Shown piece by piece: positions 6,639-9,045 of a stretch of 9,045 nucleotides of DNA. Source of the stretch: Planctomycetota bacterium (lineage in GTDB: Bacteria > Planctomycetota > SZUA-567); contig JAISYD010000153.1 of assembly GCA_031270145.1 (NCBI GenBank), positions 1-9,045 on the forward strand. Direction: 5' to 3'. Within the stretch, counting starts at the first letter, position 1. Every line of letters begins with the position of its first letter. The position numbers and the translations under genes were made by a program. The notes under the pieces were generated by a model that was given only the letters and a program-made list of their open reading frames with translations, ran no database searches and was not told where the DNA came from.

Positions 6639-7430
6639 CTAGCCCAAAGCCACGTCCAAAATCATCATGAGCAGGAATCCCCCCATGACGCTCAAGGTCC
6701 CGGCATTCGAATGATCGCCCAGATGGGCCTCGGGGATCAGCTCCTCGACCACGACGTACATCATCGCCCCCGCCGCAAAAGCCAGCAGCAGTGGCATGAA
6801 CGGGGCGATGAGGCCGGCGGCCAGGACGACCAGCAGGCTGGACGCCGGTTCGACCGCCCCCGACAGGCAGCCGAGCAAAAACGCCTTCCCGACCCCGAAC
6901 CCCTCTTGCCGGAGCGGAAGCGAAATGGCCGCCCCCTCGGGGAAGTTTTGTATCCCTATGCCGATGGCCAGCGCCATGGCCGACGCGAGCAGGGCCGGAT
7001 CGCCGCCATGCTGCGCCGCCAGGGCGAAGGACAAGCCGACGGCCATGCCTTCGGGGATGTTGTGCAGGGTCACGGCGAAGACCAGAAGGGTGGTGCGCTT
7101 CGCCGACGAGGACAGACCCTCCATCCGGTTGACGCCGGGATGCAGATGCGGGATGAGCCAATCCATGGCGAGCAGGAACAGTACCCCCAGCGTGAAGCCG
7201 GCGGCGGCGGGCAGCCAATTGGCCCGTCCGCCCTCCTCCGACGCCTCCATGGCCGGGATGAGCAGACTCCAGACGGAGGCCGAGATCATGATGCCGGCGG
7301 CAAAGCCGAGGAAAAGATTCTGCGTCTTCCCGCTCGGCGGACGGCGGAACAGGAACACCATGGCCGAGCCGAGGCAGGTCATCGCGAAAATGAAGCCGGC
7401 GCCGCCGGCGGTCCAAAGCAATTCATTCAT
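6639..7430 (-). CDS. ZIP-family divalent metal permease (GufA/ZupT-like)
   Basis: A 263-residue inner-membrane protein with about eight hydrophobic segments. The metal path is recognisable in TM4 HNIPEG (123-128) and TM5 QNFPEG (161-166), with SGAVEPASS (190-198) in the following helix and VVEELIPEAH (227-236) near the end; this His/Gln pairing is typical of the GufA branch. A short polar loop with HLHP (95-98) lies before TM4. ZIP proteins bring Zn2+ and sometimes Fe2+, Mn2+ or other ions into the cytoplasm. The ATG at 7430 is used instead of a non-ATG start at 7469, because it has GAGG 8 nt upstream and begins right at the first helix. The start overlaps the CDF stop by 8 nt (ATGAATGA), so translation of the two is probably coupled. 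Confidence 0.92.
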   Translation of the reverse strand: MNELLWTAGGAGFIFAMTCLGSAMVFLFRRPPSGKTQNLFLGFAAGIMISASVWSLLIPAMEASEEGGRANWLPAAAGFTLGVLFLLAMDWLIPHLHPGVNRMEGLSSSAKRTTLLVFAVTLHNIPEGMAVGLSFALAAQHGGDPALLASAMALAIGIGIQNFPEGAAISLPLRQEGFGVGKAFLLGCLSGAVEPASSLLVVLAAGLIAPFMPLLLAFAAGAMMYVVVEELIPEAHLGDHSNAGTLSVMGGFLLMMILDVALG

Positions 7431-8454
7431 GATCCGCGCCTCGCGAAAGGTTGTCCGCCGGGTCCACATGGACCATAACGTCGACCGCCCGGATCCCGCC
7501 CTTCGCCGGCGGCAGACCCAGGACGCGGCGCGTGACGCTGGCGGCGATGGCGTGGCCCTCCCGGACGGTGAGGCCGGGATCCACCGCGATATGCAGATCC
7601 ACCTCCACCGCCCCGGCCCCGATTGCCCTGGTCCGGACGTGATGCGCTCCGGCGACTCCGGGCGTTTCCAGTATTTCCCGATGGATGGCGGCGCTGAGCC
7701 GGCGGTCGGCCCCGGCGTCGATCAGAACCGAAAGGGCGGGTTTTATCACATCCCAGGCCGCCTGAATCAACAACACGCAGACCACCAGGGCGCCGATATT
7801 GTCCAGGAAGCGCCAATCATGGCCCAGATCCGCGGCCAGCCCGGAGGCGGCGATGGCCAGGGCCGGCGGAATGGAGCTGAGGGCGTCGGAGCGGTGGTGC
7901 CAGGCGTTGGCGATCACCGCCGGGGAACCGAGGGCCATGCCCCTGGCCGCGGTCCAGTGGTACAGCATCTCCTTGGAGGCGATGGAGAGCAGGGCGGCGG
8001 CCAGGGCGAACCAACCGGCGGCGCCCAATTCGGGCGGGCGCGCCGCGTCGGACCAGGCCGCCCGCCGGACCAGGCCGCCCGCCGCCGCCCAGCCCAGGCC
8101 GGCTCCCACCGCCGCCAGGGACAGCCCGATGGCGAAGGTCACCAGGGTTTCGATTTTTTGGTGCCCGTGGGGATGTTGGGCGTCGGCCGGAGCGTACCAG
8201 TACCTGACGCCGATGAGGATGGCGGCGTCGGTGGCGAGATCGGAAATGGTGTGTACCGCGTCGGCCAGGAGGGCGTGGCTGCCGCTGGCGAAACCGGCCG
8301 CGCCCTTCAGCGCGGCCAGCCCGGCGTTCACCCCGAGACCCATCCAGGTGACCCGCGACACCTCCCGCGCCAGGGCGGCGGAGGGAGCGGAAAAACGCCG
8401 GAAGCCTTTGGATCCGGAATGGCCGGACAGACCGGTTCGCATGGGGAAACCCAT
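7423..8454 (-). CDS. Cation diffusion facilitator (CDF) family metal transporter
   Basis: A 343-residue inner-membrane antiporter that normally exports Zn2+ or related divalent ions against protons. Numbering from the ATG at 8454: N-terminal segment AREVSRVTWMGLGVN is typical of the first helix; TM2 has SHALLADAVHTISD with the metal-site pair His68/Asp72; a His-rich loop HPHGH (94-98) follows; TM5 has NAWHHRSDALSS with His186/Asp190. The HxxxD pair in both helices is the pattern associated with zinc-type CDFs. A cytoplasmic ferredoxin-like dimerisation domain follows, with VDLHIAVDPGLTVREGH (285-301). The frame extends to a GTG at 8562, but that stretch contains a 12-bp hairpin and low-complexity residues, so I do not count it as coding. 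Neither 8454 nor the alternative ATG at 8442 has a good Shine-Dalgarno sequence; the exact start is uncertain. The end overlaps the ZIP gene. Confidence 0.9.
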   Translation of the reverse strand: MGFPMRTGLSGHSGSKGFRRFSAPSAALAREVSRVTWMGLGVNAGLAALKGAAGFASGSHALLADAVHTISDLATDAAILIGVRYWYAPADAQHPHGHQKIETLVTFAIGLSLAAVGAGLGWAAAGGLVRRAAWSDAARPPELGAAGWFALAAALLSIASKEMLYHWTAARGMALGSPAVIANAWHHRSDALSSIPPALAIAASGLAADLGHDWRFLDNIGALVVCVLLIQAAWDVIKPALSVLIDAGADRRLSAAIHREILETPGVAGAHHVRTRAIGAGAVEVDLHIAVDPGLTVREGHAIAASVTRRVLGLPPAKGGIRAVDVMVHVDPADNLSRGADHE

Positions 8455-8510
8455 TTGGTGAAAGATCGGTTTCGCGAATGGCCCGCCGGCGGGAGTTCCG
8501 GCAAGTCGGA

Positions 8511-8539
8511 GGGGAGGGGCCTTGCCGAGGCTCCTCCCC
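8511..8539. other. GC-rich 12-bp hairpin in the leader of the CDF gene
   Basis: Bases 8511-8522 (GGGGAGGGGCCT) pair with 8528-8539 (AGGCTCCTCCCC) with one G-T wobble, around a 5-nt loop TGCCG. It lies in the roughly 180-nt gap between the HU stop and the CDF start. There is no T-tract on either side in either direction, so it is not a canonical intrinsic terminator. It could limit read-through from the HU gene, stabilise a 3' end, or act in the CDF mRNA leader about 57 nt before the ATG. Confidence 0.6.
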
Positions 8540-8589
8540 CTCCCCGTTGTTCCTCCATCCACTTCTCCGGCGCGCTTGCCGGCGGATTT

Positions 8590-8603
8590 CCCGAATCATC
8601 GGG
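8590..8603. other. Short perfect hairpin downstream of the HU gene
   Basis: CCCGA (8590-8594) pairs with TCGGG (8599-8603) over a 4-nt loop, about 30 nt after the HU stop codon. Five base pairs and no T-tract on the minus strand make it at best a weak 3'-end structure. The rest of the gap holds only a 12-nt palindrome CCCGCCGGCGGG at 8482-8493, and no tRNA-like fold. Confidence 0.3.
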
Positions 8604-8633
8604 AGGCGGCGTGACCGTTCGGCGTTATGCCCG

Positions 8634-9045
8634 TTATTTACGCTTCCCGGCTTTCTTGGCGGGCGCCTTTTTGGGGGCGGCCTTCTTGGCGGCTGGCGCC
8701 TTTTTGGCGGCGGGCTTTACTGCGGCGGAAATCTTTTTCGGCGCGGGCTTCGCGGCATTGACGGCAAGGGCGGCGAGGGCGGCCAAATCGGCGTGGACGG
8801 CGTATTTCTTGCCGCCAACCGCTTCTTTCAGGGCCTTGGAGGCGGAGAAGCGGGGCTTGACCGACGCCTTGATCTTGATCGGCTCGCCGGTGGCGGGATT
8901 CCGGCCCTGCCGGGCCTTGCGCTGCGCCTTGACGAAAATCCCGAAATCCTTGATGTTGACCTTGGTGCCCTTGGCCACGGCCGAGGCGACTTCGTCGAAA
9001 ACAAAATCAACCACCGCCGAGGCGTACTTCAATTTGGAACCCGTC
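8634..9045 (-). CDS. HU/IHF-family DNA-binding protein with lysine-rich H1-like C-terminal tail, 5'-truncated
   Basis: Nucleoid-associated protein. The frame runs to the window edge, and the first visible residues (TGSKLKYASAVVDFVFDEV) align with the end of helix 1 and helix 2 of HU, so about 10-20 N-terminal residues lie outside; the TTG at 9032 is a Leu codon, not a start. Of 136 visible residues, about 1-76 are the HU core: VNIKDFGIFV is the strand pair before the DNA-binding arm, and GRNPATGE (47-54) is the arm tip with the Pro that intercalates in HU/IHF, followed by PRFSASKALKEAV. Residues 77-98 are an Ala-rich linker. Residues 99-136 are a tail of 14 Lys in 38 residues with PAAKKAP-type repeats, like eukaryotic histone H1 and some bacterial HU or AlgP-type proteins. 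The tail likely adds nonspecific DNA binding and compaction. It is co-oriented with the CDF gene downstream but separated by about 180 nt. Confidence 0.92.
   Translation of the reverse strand, partial: TGSKLKYASAVVDFVFDEVASAVAKGTKVNIKDFGIFVKAQRKARQGRNPATGEPIKIKASVKPRFSASKALKEAVGGKKYAVHADLAALAALAVNAAKPAPKKISAAVKPAAKKAPAAKKAAPKKAPAKKAGKRK

Noticed and set aside
6270..7478. 402-residue open frame on the + strand opposite the ABC and ZIP genes
   Set aside because: Antisense to conserved transporter genes, no domain, composition like other shadow frames.

Overview
The window comes from a high-GC (roughly two thirds G+C by eye) bacterial chromosome. It is densely packed and looks like free-standing core and accessory metabolism: I see no mobile element, CRISPR array, rRNA or tRNA. 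A lipoprotein with a clear lipobox, a secreted-type heparinase II/III-fold polysaccharide lyase and an HU protein with a lysine/alanine/proline histone-H1-like tail would suit a diderm, glycan-degrading bacterium, for example from the PVC superphylum or a deltaproteobacterium-like lineage. That placement is inference with low confidence; nothing in the window fixes the phylum.

Layout: one gene on the + strand occupies the left end (2-2206), the 3' part of a heparinase II/III-family protein whose frame is open to the window edge. Everything else is on the - strand and is read from right to left: an HU-family DNA-binding protein cut by the right edge (8634-9045); a CDF metal exporter (7423-8454) overlapping by 8 nt a ZIP metal permease (6639-7430); 16 nt later a ModF-like ABC ATPase without a visible permease (5762-6622); then a gap with a good sigma-70-type promoter (5656-5685) driving a CAP-domain lipoprotein (5089-5616); a ROK-family protein that has lost its kinase motifs (4181-5077) 11 nt later; ornithine carbamoyltransferase ArgF (3175-4092); and a nitroreductase with an N-terminal iron-sulfur ferredoxin domain (2233-3078). 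The heparinase and nitroreductase genes converge with only 26 nt between them.

Functionally there are two probable transcription units on the - strand. CDF-ZIP-ATPase is a tightly packed set that looks like divalent-metal (probably zinc) homeostasis, odd in pairing an exporter and an importer by translational coupling. CAP-ROK-argF-nitroreductase is a mixed set with larger gaps (11, 96 and 82-96 nt scale) whose members share no obvious pathway. No stretch longer than about 180 nt is free of genes; the largest gap, between HU and the CDF gene, holds a strong GC-rich hairpin.

The most interesting points are the degenerate ROK protein that keeps its zinc site but not its catalytic aspartate or phosphate-binding glycines, the missing cysteine in the second cluster motif of the nitroreductase, the H1-like HU tail, and the hairpin in the CDF leader. 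Several gene starts were moved inward from the longest reading frame on the basis of ribosome binding sites, the promoter and family alignment. I do not see convincing evidence for a wholly new multi-gene system.
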